From Cercis canadensis (Eukaryota; Streptophyta; Magnoliopsida; Fabales; Fabaceae), in NCBI GenBank assembly GCA_003255065.1, contig QAOA01001109.1:124001-188000 (forward strand): a stretch of DNA of 64,000 nucleotides, given 5' to 3'. The translations under genes were made by a program, and so were the position numbers. This document shows positions 12,962 to 25,395 of this stretch, piece by piece. The notes beneath the pieces were generated by a model. It was not told where the DNA came from and made no database searches. It saw nothing but the letters and a program-made list of their open reading frames with translations. Positions within the stretch are counted from its first letter, which is position 1. Every line of letters starts with the position of its first letter.

Positions 12962-14680
12962 TTACATCCATTTCCCTCTCAATTTCTCTCCTCTTCATTC
13001 CTCCATAGCAAGCATAGTTAAATCACGCTTAAGATTAAGTAAAACCAAAATAAAATAAAAAATAAAAAAAGGCTACAAACCTTGAGGGCAATTTGATTGA
13101 AATAATACAATTGGACAAACTATTTACACAAATGTGACATTTTTTAAACTATTTACATAAAATGGACACTTTTGAATATTTTAGTAATATTTCAATAAAA
13201 GTTTCGTGTTTTCTTAAAACACGTTTTTGTCAAAAGCGTGTTCACTTAGAAAAAAATTAAACACGTTTTTACCAAAAATATGTCACACTTTTATCAAAAT
13301 TAGGTTACGCTTTTGACAAAAGGCGAAAACGTGTTCTAAGAGAACATGCTTTTGTCAAAAGCGTGTTCTAAGTGAACACATAACTTAAGAAATGGTCATG
13401 TTTTTACCAAAATTGGGTCATGCTTTTGCCAAAAGCGTATTTCCAAGAAACACGAAACTCTTATTAAAATATTACTAAAATATTCAAAAATGTCAATTTT
13501 ACATAAATAATTTGAAAAGTGCCCCATTTGTAAAAATAGTTTGTCTAAATGTATTATTTCAGTCAAATTGCCGACCTTGAGAGTTTGTTGGATATGCGAA
13601 TTATTATTGAAAATAACAAAGGGAAATGTAATATATTTTAGTAAGTTGTTCTCTTCAACTCGCTTTCTTTTTTCTTATGACAAATACCAATTTCACGTCA
13701 TTACATCCACATTATCTTTACACTATTTAAATTTAAGCTATCAACTTTTAAATTATATATATATTGTAAATAATTTAATAAAAATAAAAAACACACGAGA
13801 ATTCAAATTCTTCTCTTTTTTTTTTTAAATAAAAATATTGAACTCATTAAGTAGTCACAAAATTTACTCTAATTTGACACTTATCTTTTTTGTTTCATTT
13901 TTTAGTAGTCATTGAATCTTTGTTAGTTATATTATCTGATTTAAATGTAGTTATTATTACATAGTCTCAGATTAAAGATGTGGAGACCACCTCATGAAAA
14001 ATCAAAAAAATATTCTCTATACTATTTCTGATTTTTCATATAACTAAAGATATGATTCTGACTACCTAAAACAAAAATTTTAGTAGCTTTATTTTTCCCC
14101 GGGAGCTTGATTTTGATATTTTTCTTAATGTTATCCTTTCTATATTACATGCCTAATTCAGCTTATCATTTAAAGTTGAAATCTATCCAATTTGTCAAGT
14201 AATTAAGTCATAAATCTTACGATTTCATTCTAATGTAGACCTTCATCATATATCTAAATTCTGTTATTATATCTAAAAGGCATACCTCGTACTTATTAAG
14301 AGGATCGAATGCTAACTTTTTATTCCTTACTTGTCTTTTTTAACTTAAAATATTGTGATAATTTATAAACTCAAAGAAATCTCTTACTCTAATTAAGCTT
14401 CATATATCTTCTTTCTATTCAAGCAAGCGAGGCAATCTTCAAAGTTTCTACACATATACTATCATTGATCGTATACTTTCTAGGTTCTTAGATCATAAAG
14501 ATTTCAATTTTGTTTTCTTCTGATACTTAGTTCGTATAGAAATTTGTTACTTTACATTTTGTCCAAGTTGTTAGTTAATGTATTGTTACACAATCTAAAA
14601 GAAGGTGCGCTAGTGTTACAATTTTATGCGCTAATTTTAATGGGATAACAATTAAGCATGATCCATGTTGAGCGTTTCAG
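12962..14680. other. Spacer between glucanase gene and pseudogene
   Basis: Contains the inverted-repeat element at 13079-13581. The rest is AT-rich. I looked here for the missing 5' exons (signal peptide, fascin-like domain) of the downstream copy and saw none. Confidence 0.6.
13079..13581. mobile_element. Inverted-repeat element (MITE or foldback) with 8-bp target duplication
   Basis: The element spans 13087-13573 (487 bp). Flanking it is ACCTTGAG at 13079-13086 and again at 13574-13581. The ends are long inverted repeats: the left arm starts GGCAATTTGATTGAAATAAT, and the reverse complement of the right arm starts CGGCAATTTGACTGAAATAA. Similarity continues inward for about 150 bases with small indels. 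The centre carries repeated words such as TTTTGTCAAAAGCGTGTTC in both orientations. There is no coding capacity, so any movement depended on a transposase elsewhere. An 8-bp duplication suits the hAT class, but the long arms also resemble foldback elements; the class is inference. Confidence 0.85.
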
Positions 14681-15784
14681 GAACACTGGGGCACCTTCAT
14701 AGTTGAAAATGACTTCAAACAGATAGCAAAGATAGGATTGAACGCCGTGAGAATCCCAGTTGGTTGGTGGATAGCAAGTGATCCAACGCCGCCACCGCCT
14801 TACGTTGGAGGATCTTTGCAAACACTAGACAATGCATTCTTGTGGGCAAAGTACGTATTTACCCTTTAACTTGTTCAAACCAAACATGACTTAACTTAAA
14901 TGCTCTTCAAATTTCAATTACGTGGGGATAAATTTGTGTTGTGCAGTAAATATGGACTCAACGTCATAATTGATCTACATACAGTAAGGGGTTCTGTAAA
15001 TGGGCTAGAACATGGTGGTAGTAGAGATGGTTCCCTAGAATGGGGAACCCATGAGGACATCGAACAAAAAGTTGGTGTGGTAGACTTGTTGGCTGCTAGG
15101 TATGCGAAATAACCAAGCCTTTTTGCCCTAGAGGAGTTAAGCGAGCCAGTGTCACCTTTGGTATCTGTTGAGACATTGAACAAGTACTACAAGGTTGCTT
15201 ATGAAGCTGTTCGCAAGCATTCTTCCAAAGCTTATGTGATGTTGTCAAATAGGATAGAACTAGAAGGAGGGCCTCATGAGGAAGCAAGGGAATTCTTCCC
15301 TCTTGCCACTCGCTTGAAGCTAGTGATGCGTGATTGATGTTCATTACTATAACCTCTTTTTGCCTCAGTTGGACAACATGACTGTCCAGCGCAACGTTGA
15401 TTACATCTACACCAACAGAAGCGGAGATGTGAATTTTCTCATTACCTCAAATGGGCCCCTTATTTTTATTGGTGAGTCTTCATATCTCCTTCAAGCAATG
15501 CTGATCTCACTCTGGGGGGGTTTGCTTTGAATTTTGGTAAAACTTCATGATCTGATTATGTGTGTGTTTTTTGACAATTTGTTTTTGTTTAGGTGGAATG
15601 GGTTGCCGAGTGGCAAGTGAAAGGGGCCACTAAAACAGACTACCAAAGATTAGGCAAGGCCCAATTAGATAGATGTCTTTGGGCGAGCAACATTTGGGTG
15701 GGCCTATTGGACTTGGAAGGGCTTGCGACAACATTGGAGCTTGAAATGGATGACAGACCATGGTTTGGTTACATTAAAATTTAA
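14681..15784 (+). pseudogene. Truncated, frameshifted copy of the GH5 glucanase
   Basis: Matches exons 5-8 of the gene at 10556. Recognisable parts are 14681-14850 (same 170-bp length as exon 5), 14947-15471 (exons 6 and 7 fused) and 15593-15784 (exon 8). The signal peptide and fascin-like exons are absent. Damage: an in-frame TAA at 15110-15112; a frameshift near 15325-15340 where V-I-D-V-H-Y-Y resumes in another frame; an extra base at the start of the last exon that throws the nucleophile Glu out of frame; a further shift before G-Y-I-K. The conserved Asn before the acid/base Glu is Ser (E-L-S-E-P). The intron between exons 6 and 7 is precisely missing. It cannot encode a working enzyme as read. 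Confidence 0.9.
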
Positions 15785-18700
15785 TTTTTATTACCAATTA
15801 GCAAATAAATAATTTTTTATTAAGAACACAAAAATCGTATACAAGAAGACCATAGTGGTGGTGGCCACAGGAAGAGGAAGTGACCGTAAACCCTTTTTGG
15901 AGACATCATAAAAAAGTTTTGTCCATGACCTTGTTGGTGGGAAACATCATTATTATAAGATTCTCACTCTTTCCTTTTGGCCCCTCTTATTACCCTCTCT
16001 GAACACAATGATATGAGAATCTAGCTAGTTTTTAGTTTTGATGAATAAGGGAATGTATTCCCTATATAAACCAATAACTGCACCAGTTAAAGTGTAAGCC
16101 TAACTTTGTTTTCTGCTCCCTCTTTTTCACCAAAACTGAATTCCACGCCCATAGATTTTTATGAATGCAATTATTATATTACAAAAGCTAATTAATTAAT
16201 TAGACATATCACATTCAATTAGAAAAAAAGATCTTTTGGTTATGATGGTGGGTGCCTTTCCTTTCTGTTTCACTTGTGAAATTTACATATATAATCATTT
16301 TGCAGTAAACTGCAACTTAAATTAAATATATATCAAACGATGATATTGAAATCGCAAAATATCTATGTATATATACAGACAGAGATGACATAGGTTTGCT
16401 AATTATTGAGAAGAAAGGAACTTGCTTGGCCTACGGAGTATCGAGCTCTCACCTTCAAGATAGCTGGTGGTATGGGTAATGGGTGATTGGGTGGGTTCCA
16501 AAGTCTAGAAACAAACACAAGAATGGACCACAAATTAAGTAGAGAGAGAGAAAGAGATGTTGAAAGTGAAGGGAAGGGCAAAGAGCCAAGAGGGTCCCCT
16601 AACTCTCAAGCAGTTGCCACTTGCACTTGTTGCCAATCATTATCATTTTGATCATCTAGGGGCAGACCCAGCTACTGAGATTACATCCTAATTGATAACG
16701 AAATCTAATAATTTTATTGTTAATCGTTTCTTATTTTTCTTCCAATTATTGAGGGGCTAGCTACGTAGCTTACATGGAGTTGACTTGTTCAAAATTTTAA
16801 TTCAATATTTTCATTTACAATACGGAGCTTGGAAGTGATCCTGATTCAGTAGGAGCTATACCCCCAGCTTCCCAATTAATGATCCATGTATTCTTTGCCT
16901 TCTTGCTTCTTAATTATACATTTATTTAATTTTCTCCTTGAATACATTATTATTTCACTAAAGGGAAGAAAAAAAAAATAAGTTAATTGATGAAGAGAGT
17001 GCCTTCATTTTGATTTTTAACAAACTAAAAAATAATTAAAAAAGAGCAGAATAGTAATTTAATACACTTTGTCAAATCAAAATATGCGGTAAACCATTAA
17101 CTTCCTATAGAGAAAGTGGTATATAAGGTGTGCAACAGAAGCAAGTTCACAAGTGGCACCACTGTTCTTCCAGAAATGGTCTATGCATTAGCAACTCCGT
17201 TCCAAACTCACCCTCTGAATGGATTAATTATTTAATTTAAATGCAAGATTAAATAATATGAATACTGATTTGGTAAATCTAGTTTGTTTTTAAAAAATAA
17301 ATAAATGCATTTTGATTAAGCTTTTCATATACGAGTTTGACAAAATTAATGCTGTGTGCGAAAAGTGACCCATCTAGTCAAGGATTAATTAACACAAACT
17401 AACTTTATACTTTTATAATTCCTCCATTTGAAAACCCTTTTAATAATTATTAATTAAATTGAAGTCTAGTTGGAGTATAACTTGTCTGTTTCGCTTCTCC
17501 ACTCACCCTTCAACGATTAGAAGAATAAAGTTTTAAGTCATATAGCTAGATTGAGTTTATTTATCGTTATTATTATTAAATCATGGTCTAAACACTTTAC
17601 TTTTGAGCTTAATTGAGTTCAAGTGGAACATTCTTGGTTTATTCACTCTGTTATGCTTTAAAAAAGGAAAAAATAAAATAAATAAAGGAAACATTAATTT
17701 CCTGCTGAAATCCCCATTAGCATATGTTCCTTGTCGTTCTGCAAGCCCTGCAATGTTATAAACTTTGAATAGCAAAACCAGATATTTGTTGTGGAAAATA
17801 ACTAGGGTTCCACATTCTTAATTCCTTTCGGTGTCCCTTTTGTCTCTCAACTAGTTATTATCAAAACAAAGTGGGTATGCTTTGAAAAGAACAATTCTTA
17901 AAAGCTAAAAGCCTAAATCCTATATTGCAGGGCTAGAATGCATTAGACGCACTATTAGGAGAATTTCTGATATTGAACCAAATATATCTTCTGATTGGAA
18001 AGGGAATTCAAAAGATATGTACACAGCACACCCCTGTGAATGTGAGGCAACGGGTATCAAAAAGTTAACTGCTCTCATAAAAAAATAATGCCTTCTTTAA
18101 CATATTCCTCTAACTGAATGATGAAAAGTTAGATTGCATGTTGAAAATCTTTCCTTGCATTTACGTCTTTGCTTAACTTTCCACTTCTCACCATTCAATC
18201 TTTTAGTCTCGTGAATTGATCTGAGCATCTAAGTGAAAGCACTTCATTTCATTTTTCTCCCTTCTTATACCAAATAAAAAAAAAACGGAGATAAAGAACT
18301 GGTACCATATATATTCTCATTAGTGCAACTACACCTAAAATATTAACCTAGATCGATAATGCATATAGTGTCATAATGAGCACTAAGGTAACCGAAAGCT
18401 CGCGAGAATCAAGCCAGTGGCTATGGTGAAGTCCTGAAGACCACATATTCCTAGCTACATTCACATGATATGCGTCTTCATATAAAGAATAAGAACACAA
18501 ATCTGTCTCACTGAATTTGGGATAGTCTTTTAGCTAGCTTCGTAAATAACAAGTTTAAACAAAGTAACCAAACACTTGCTTTTTAACCTCTAAGAATCTA
18601 TGCTACATAACAAGTTACCTCATTCTTCTTTTCTTAAACTCCAAATCTATGCTTACTTTAATTTATAGATTGGGGTATGTATACATTAAGATGCCACTTG

Positions 18701-20164
18701 ACGAATCTAAAAGCAAAGCAAATAATGGAACCCCCCTTCTTCTTTTTTCCCCTTTTGTGCTAAACTAGTAATACGGTAACAGCAAATGAGCGAACCTTTG
18801 CTTCATCCATTTGGTTATAAATACAAAATTGTAGCAGGGCGCAGCAGCACATTATAAGTTCTCATGTTTTAGTGTTTGCACTTTGTGGTCTAAATTTGAG
18901 GTCCCTATTGACATGGACTACCTAGTTTGGCTGTATTTTATTTGTCCCACAATCCACAGAAGGCCAGGAGGCTATATTCCTTTTTTTTAAAAAAGAAAAA
19001 TAACTTTTAACATATTATTAACTAATTAATGTATGCAAAACGATGATTTAATTACTTATTATTCCAACAAGTTAAGTGGGAGGACCATTCTTGTTACTAT
19101 ATATCATCCTTGAATGAGATATTTCAATGACCAACCACACCTGTTCTCTGTATAAATGTAGAGAAATTTTCCTCTTGGTAAAAGTGAAAGTTAACGGAAT
19201 TCGCACGAATTCCCAATTTGACTTAAATAATTAGGAATTGACATTTTGATCATTAATATCCTAGCTAGATAGATAGAGAGATTGCAAGAATAAGATTAAT
19301 ATTGTATTGTACAGAAAAAGAAAAGATCTTACACAATATATAATGTCCCCTTTAGTTTTGGATTCCCCACTAGCCACCCATCAATCTTAGTTGTAAATAA
19401 TGCGGTGTATTCATCACACATTAAAGGGTCAATTAAGGTCACATGTCAGATCAAGGATTAATATAATCAATACGAATAGAAGCATAAGGTATTGTGAGTA
19501 ATTATAGAAAGGGAGAATGGTCAAATGGGTGTCATATCTTTTTTCCTTTATCTATGATTGAAATTACTCATTAGAGCTACAAAATGTTTAGATGAGAGGC
19601 TTGAATGATATAATTTTATGAATTTGAGTTTAACAGCAGAATAGAAAGTGGTGTGGTGTGGTGTGGAGTGGAATACTTTAGGGTCATTTGTTAAATGCCA
19701 TTTTACTGACATTTGCAACATTTGGATTTACTAAATCAAATGCAATAGATTCTGCAATGTTTGCTATATGGACATGGTGAGCATTTGGAGGGCCAATCAG
19801 AGTCGCACAAAGTGACTGCTGTTTAGGAGACCCGAAAGTATCCAAAGCTCCCATTTGGTATTTTAAAAATTTAAAAGAGTAAAAAAGAAAATAGTAAATG
19901 ATAATTGAAAAGGAAGGGTTCCTTTTTCTCGTTTATGCTGAACTCATTCACATCTATCATCTATGATCTATGAACGGTCCAGATAGACTCCTCGGTTTTG
20001 GGCTCTTGTTTTATCTCCCCCGAAGCTCCACTCTTTAGCTTTAGGCCTTCACCTACCTTCCCTGTTCTCGCTTCCTCGATAGCAAAATAAAAGACAAGGA
20101 GAAAGAAAGCAGTAAGCAGGAAAAGCAGTATTAGTATTGTGGGTAAAGCAAAAGAAGAAGGAAG
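15785..20164. other. Intergenic, no gene recognised
   Basis: About 4.4 kb, AT-rich, with short low-complexity runs such as the GTGGT repeat near 19650. No protein domain, tRNA or microRNA precursor of a family I recognise was seen. The last 200 bases should contain the FLZ gene promoter and leader. Confidence 0.55.
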
Positions 20165-21324
20165 ATGCTGTTAGGGAAGAGACCTCGTCCTCGTCCTCCA
20201 ATGAAGAGAACGACGAGCATGTCGGAGATAAGCTTCGATCTGAACAGCAGCGGTGATGTTCCAGTTCCAGTTCCAGTTCCAGTTCCAGTTCCAGCAGTTG
20301 ATCCGAATAACCCGTTTAACCGACAGAGAGGAGGAAGCGAAGGTGGTGTAAATGGTCCATGGAAACAGACAGGTGGAGGTGGGTTAAATAATCATAATCA
20401 TAATAATAATAATAATGGGTTAGATCAGAATGAGGGGGTGTTGGCCACCGTTTCACTCTCACCCAGAAACAATAGAAGGCATTCTCTAGAGACTGCCGAC
20501 TTCTTGAGGTATTGCGGTCTCTGCAAACGTCGCTTGGTACCCAGCCGTGACATCTACATGTACAGGTACATGTCCTTCGCTTCATCTTAATTTATCTCTC
20601 TCTCTCTCTCTCCTTTTCTTTACTTTCCCATTTTTATTTTTGATGCTGCGACGTAATTCCTTTCACCCTTCCTCTTTATTCTTTCTTATTCATGCTTCTT
20701 AATCTCAGAGTTGAGAATTTATTTTCCCTTTAATTTATACACCTGCTTTTGCAATTTCATCTTGCAAAATATTACTCTAAATTGCTCTTTGATCTCAAAA
20801 TATTAAAGGGGTTGTAGATTAATATTTTCATCTCTTTCTCCAATATATTTCAGACTCATCTTTCAGTTAACGCTACCTGGACTATCTAACCCGATTCAAA
20901 GCGTTCTGTAGAAATCAAATTCATGAATATATATAATCACTGATGGGTTTTTTTTCTGGGTTGAATCCGGTGGTGTTATTTTTCAAGTCTTTGGTGTTGA
21001 ATATATCAGTCAACAATCACACGATTAATTTCTTAATATCAAACACAAACCACTGAGTGTGGCCTTTCCAAGATTCTTATACTCTTATTCTGTTACAAAT
21101 ATAATTAATAGATGTGATTATGTTTGATTGAAAACCTTATATTGAAATGAAATTGATGGTTTTGCAGAGGTGATACTGCTTTCTGCAGTCTAGAATGCCG
21201 TCAGCAACAGATGAATCAGGATGAGAAGAAGGACAAGTTTGGTGTGGCGTCAAAGAAACAAGTTGTAGCTGCTGCATCTGGTTCCCAAGTCACCACCAAA
21301 GGCGAAACTGTGGCTGCCTCGTAG
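20165..21324 (+). CDS. FCS-like zinc finger (FLZ, DUF581) protein
   Basis: Plant-specific FLZ protein. Family members are adaptors that bind the SnRK1 energy-sensing kinase. Two exons, 20165-20565 and 21168-21324, join in phase to give 185 aa. The zinc finger spans about residues 110-150: C117-x2-C120 in Y-C-G-L-C-K-R-R-L, then F-C-S-L-E-C with C140 and C144; the intron falls between the two halves. The N-terminal part is low complexity: an R-P-R-P-R-P-P start, a Val-Pro repeat at about residues 32-43, then Gly- and Asn/His-rich stretches. S-L-S-P-R-N-N-R-R-H-S precedes the finger, as is typical of FLZ proteins. The C-terminal tail after the finger is short and Lys/Ala-rich. Start chosen: first ATG of the frame. 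Which FLZ number it is cannot be said without a tree. Confidence 0.94.
20257..20294 (+). repeat. Coding hexanucleotide repeat (GTTCCA)n in the FLZ gene
   Basis: About six tandem GTTCCA units encode the Val-Pro repeat. Copy-number change by multiples of six keeps the frame, so length variation between alleles is likely. Confidence 0.85.
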
Positions 21325-24300
21325 CATCACGGGACATAAATTCAATTCCACAAACGATGCAACCAAGATAGCTATGCCCTTTCATACCATATCAAATATG
21401 TTTATATCACCTCTTTCTCTCTCCTTTTTTTTTTTTAATCTTTTCTTTTTGTAATTTTTACCCTGTTTTTTTTTTCTTTTGGAGAGTGGGAGTTGGTTGC
21501 CTTCTTTGCTAGTAAGCTGTAAATGGGCAACTGGGCAACTATTTTTGGAATTGAAGTATGTTGTTCCCGTGGGATTCATAAATCAAAAACACGTGTAGTC
21601 AACAATTAAAACACTTGATTTTCTCTCAACTGGGCGGTAGATAAATTGATCACAAGACTTTTCTCTTAAAAGGAGGCTCTTACTAATAAAATGATGATTT
21701 TAAAGTGTTTTTCACATAAAAATATAATTGTAGGTGCAAGCATAAATATCTCATCTTAAATTTAATAAGTTTAGGTCCATTCAAAAGTTTAAGTTAATGC
21801 TTGATTCCTGAGTTTTTCAATCTGACAAGAGATATTTTCATGTGTTTGGTAATGATAGTGGAAAAAAGCTGTAATTGAAGAATAAAGGAAAATATCAATC
21901 TGACAAGAAATGAATAAACAATAAAAATAAATTTATAGAAAACTAACGTCTAACCTATTTCATATAATTGCACTTTACTTGGAGTAGTAATCCTGATCCA
22001 CAATAAAACGTGACAATTCTTTTCAAACTTTTCTTGAAAGTAAGCAAATGGAACAAAAATTTTCGAGGTAGGATATATTTAATGCATGTCAAGGCTGAAA
22101 TCTTGAATCTATTTAGCATTATTATCTAAACAACTCAAGACTCAAATCGAAAAAGAAAAAGGAAGAACACGAAGATTAGAAGAGTATTATCTCCTATGAT
22201 AAAGCTTTATGCTCCATAAATTCCAAATAATAAAACAGTCGCAGGTGTAAGATACTGGGTAGACCAACAATGAGTTATTCAAAAAAAAAATGGGAAACTG
22301 ATGCACTCTGAAAGATTCTACCCTCTGATGCAATAGGAAAGATTACAGTTATTGCATACTAATTAGTGCTTAAGAGGAAGGAATCTGTGGCTTAGTCAGC
22401 TTTGCATGGATTAGGACCCACTCGGCACAATAACTAAACACTGATGGGAAAGAGATTCATTTTGGAAATTTTGGCCTTTTTAGGAGAGAGTCACCCAAAA
22501 AAAAAAACGACTTCTCGCCAGGACGGGAAGAGAGGCCCCGCCCCTACGAGAGATGCGGCGGTGGGGGTGCCCCTGGAATCGGGGGACCACTCATATAAAT
22601 ACAGTACGCACGGCCCCGCAGTTTTTGTCATGTGGGTCCATTAGTTAGCTCCACCTCCACCTCCACCTGATTCAACTCCTAACACGTGAGTCACAAATTC
22701 AACGGCTGATCTCTCTCGCTAACACGCCAAAAAAAGTGTACACCCTTTTCTCTGCTACTTGATAGTGATAGACTAGTTTCTTTCCACTGCATTTAATATT
22801 TAATTATGATTTTTAGGAAATTGAAAGAAATAAAAATAGAGAATTTTATAAATGGAATGAAAGAGTGGGGTGAGGGAGGGAGGGACAGAGACGAGAAGGA
22901 GAACAGATGACAGCTGGAGAAGGAAGGAGAGTGGGGTTCGGTGTGTCGTCTACGTGCCTCTGTCCGCTAGCTCCTTGCTTCTGCGCCATGTATAATTTAT
23001 TGCCTATTTTTTTCGTCATGTCTTTTCACTCTTTGATTCTGGCAAAAAAATGCTACTCTTTTTTTTTTGTTGTCTATTTTAATTACTTTTTGAATAACAT
23101 CCATAACTGTTAAAAGAAAGACCTTTTTCTCAACTAGTTACAATATGCTTTCGGTTTGCATATGTTATTTTGTACATGCATGGAATATTAAAGTTAGACA
23201 TTTTAAGGTTTATATAATCAATCAAATGACGATATATATTAAAAATTATTAAATTGTTTATCTTTAATTTATTCAAACATATGCTAGTAGACCCTTGAAC
23301 TACAAAATTTATTTTGCATATTTCATTAAATTGATTTACTGAAAGTGCAACATTAAATTTACTAGAGCAGCTTTGCAATTTGACTTGAGGCCACTTAATT
23401 TGTAAAGGTGACGAGGTCGCTTAAAGTCAATTTCACTATTGTTTGACCTTCACATAGGAACACATGAATACTGATATAGATAGACAATTGTAGTTTGTAT
23501 AAGAATTGACTTAATAAAGAGTTTTTAAATAATGAAGCAATTATTGGAAATTGGAAAAAGAAAATGTTCCATATTTATTTCCACATATCCTAGCACTAAT
23601 AATAATCTATTTAATTATATCTTGGCATGAGAAAGACAGTGATAGGATGGCAAGTGTGCAATTAAACAATGAGATGGAGAATAAAGGCAAGGATGGTGTG
23701 AATTTATTTTGAAGGGTGATGATAGTCCCATTATGGCCACTTGGGAGACAAATCTATTGGGATCGAATAAAATCAAATGCTTCTTCCTTTCCTTGTACAA
23801 AATAAATAATGCGTCTACACTTATTGTGCTAGCAATATATAACGTAAGTATATGTACTTTGTACTCTTTATTATATGTATTACTTTTTTAATCATTCGCC
23901 TCCCAATGTGCCCCTAATTGGACAAAAAAAGAAAGCAGAGAATATAAAATAATACAGCTCCAATTCTGATGCATTTGTCTCTGAATTGCCCACAATAATT
24001 GTGCTAGCTTGGAGTTTATGAGATGTGCTAAATTAATGGGAGATCTCACAGCAAACTATTGGTGAACCTCCATTTGTTTCCAATTTCTTACATCACACAT
24101 CAAAATGAAAGTTATAATTAAGCAATAAACTTAGAGCAATTTGCGCAAGTGGCCATATGTCAACATCAATTAATAGCTAATTAACTAACACAAATACATT
24201 CACACACTTATTGGGTTTGCTTAATCATAACTTTTCATTAGGGAAATAGCAGGTGTGTCGTGTTGGTGACTCGTATTCTTAATGGGGTTAGTGCCAACCA

Positions 24301-24601
24301 ATATTTGACACCTGTTGCTACCACTATTTTCTGATGTAACATCCATTAGTATTCTCATAAATAGAGGTTCCATATATTATGCTAATTATATAGCAAACAG
24401 AATTTTTTTTTTTTTTTTGATAATTCAAGAACTATGACTCTATGGAGCTAGATTTATTAAACCTGGGGTGAGTCATCCCTGCTTCAGGGATCCTCCTATC
24501 GAAGCATTCACAATTGTAATTTTGTGTGATTGAGCGCTTTGAGACCCTCATTTTATCAATGAGAGATATTGAACACAAGACTCTCTTATTGCGATGAGAG
24601 C

Positions 24602-24957
24602 CTTAACTGGCTACTGCAAACATATTTACATTGAGCTACGTACGGTGAAAGTACGTTCGGATAGATTGATAATAAAAATATATATATATCTTAAGAATAC
24701 AGTTCAATGATAATTAACATACTTACTAATCTTAAGAAATATATATTTCGAATGGCATATCCAAGGTGGAAGTGATNCTTAACTCAGTTGGCTACTGCAA
24801 ACATATTTACATTGAGCTACGTACGGTGAAAGTACGTTCGGATAGATTGATAATAAAAATATATATATATCTTAAGAATACAGTTCAATGATAATTAACA
24901 TACTTACTAATCTTAAGAAATATATATTTCGAATGGCATATCCAAGGTGGAAGTGAT
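24602..24957. repeat. Direct duplication abutting the single N at 24777
   Basis: Copy 1 is 24602-24776 and copy 2 is 24778-24957. They match except for five extra bases near the start of copy 2 (CTTAACTCAGTTGG versus CTTAACTGG). Both end AAGGTGGAAGTGAT. Confidence 0.92.
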
Positions 24958-25322
24958 CAGCAACTACATCAAACTTGCTATATAACTATTTTTTTCTTAA
25001 AAAAAAAAAAAATAATTTGATTGTTTCGAATTTTGAGATAATAACCATTTAAATTTTAAGATAATTTAGAATTTCATATGAAATAAAGGATATATTTATT
25101 ATTCAAAAAGACGATAATTACTATTTTGGAAAAATATTTAAATTCTTGAGATTGATCTATCAAGATAAGAAAGAATCAACTAAACCTCCTAACTAATGGA
25201 GAGTTTATAGGATATATTTAAACAAAACAAAACAAACTGTTTGTAGGGGACAATGAAACTAATTTAGTGAAGAGTTTATAGTTTATAGGATACTAAAACA
25301 AAACTGATCCAAATCCTTTAGT

Positions 25323-25330
25323 TATATATA
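25323..25330 (+). promoter_or_regulatory. Candidate TATA box of the LTPG-like gene
   Basis: TATATATA lies about 66 bases upstream of the ATG at 25396. Position and sequence only. Confidence 0.4.
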
Positions 25331-25395
25331 TTCAATCACGTTAATTTGGTTGAGTAAGCTATTGTCTTGTTAGCTGAGATTGATCGAGCTGAAAG

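Larger units (their letters stand above)
21325..25395. other. Intergenic with one GC-rich patch and one N junction
   Basis: Four kilobases without a recognised gene. 22500-22640 is strikingly GC-rich against AT-rich surroundings and ends in a TATA-like word (TATAAAT, 22594-22600). 24602-24957 is the duplicated N junction. Elsewhere only AT-rich sequence and homopolymers are seen. Confidence 0.5.

Noticed and set aside
22907..23113. 68-codon frame after the GC-rich patch
   Set aside because: Ends in a poly-Phe stretch from a T run; no domain. The patch itself is reported, not the protein.
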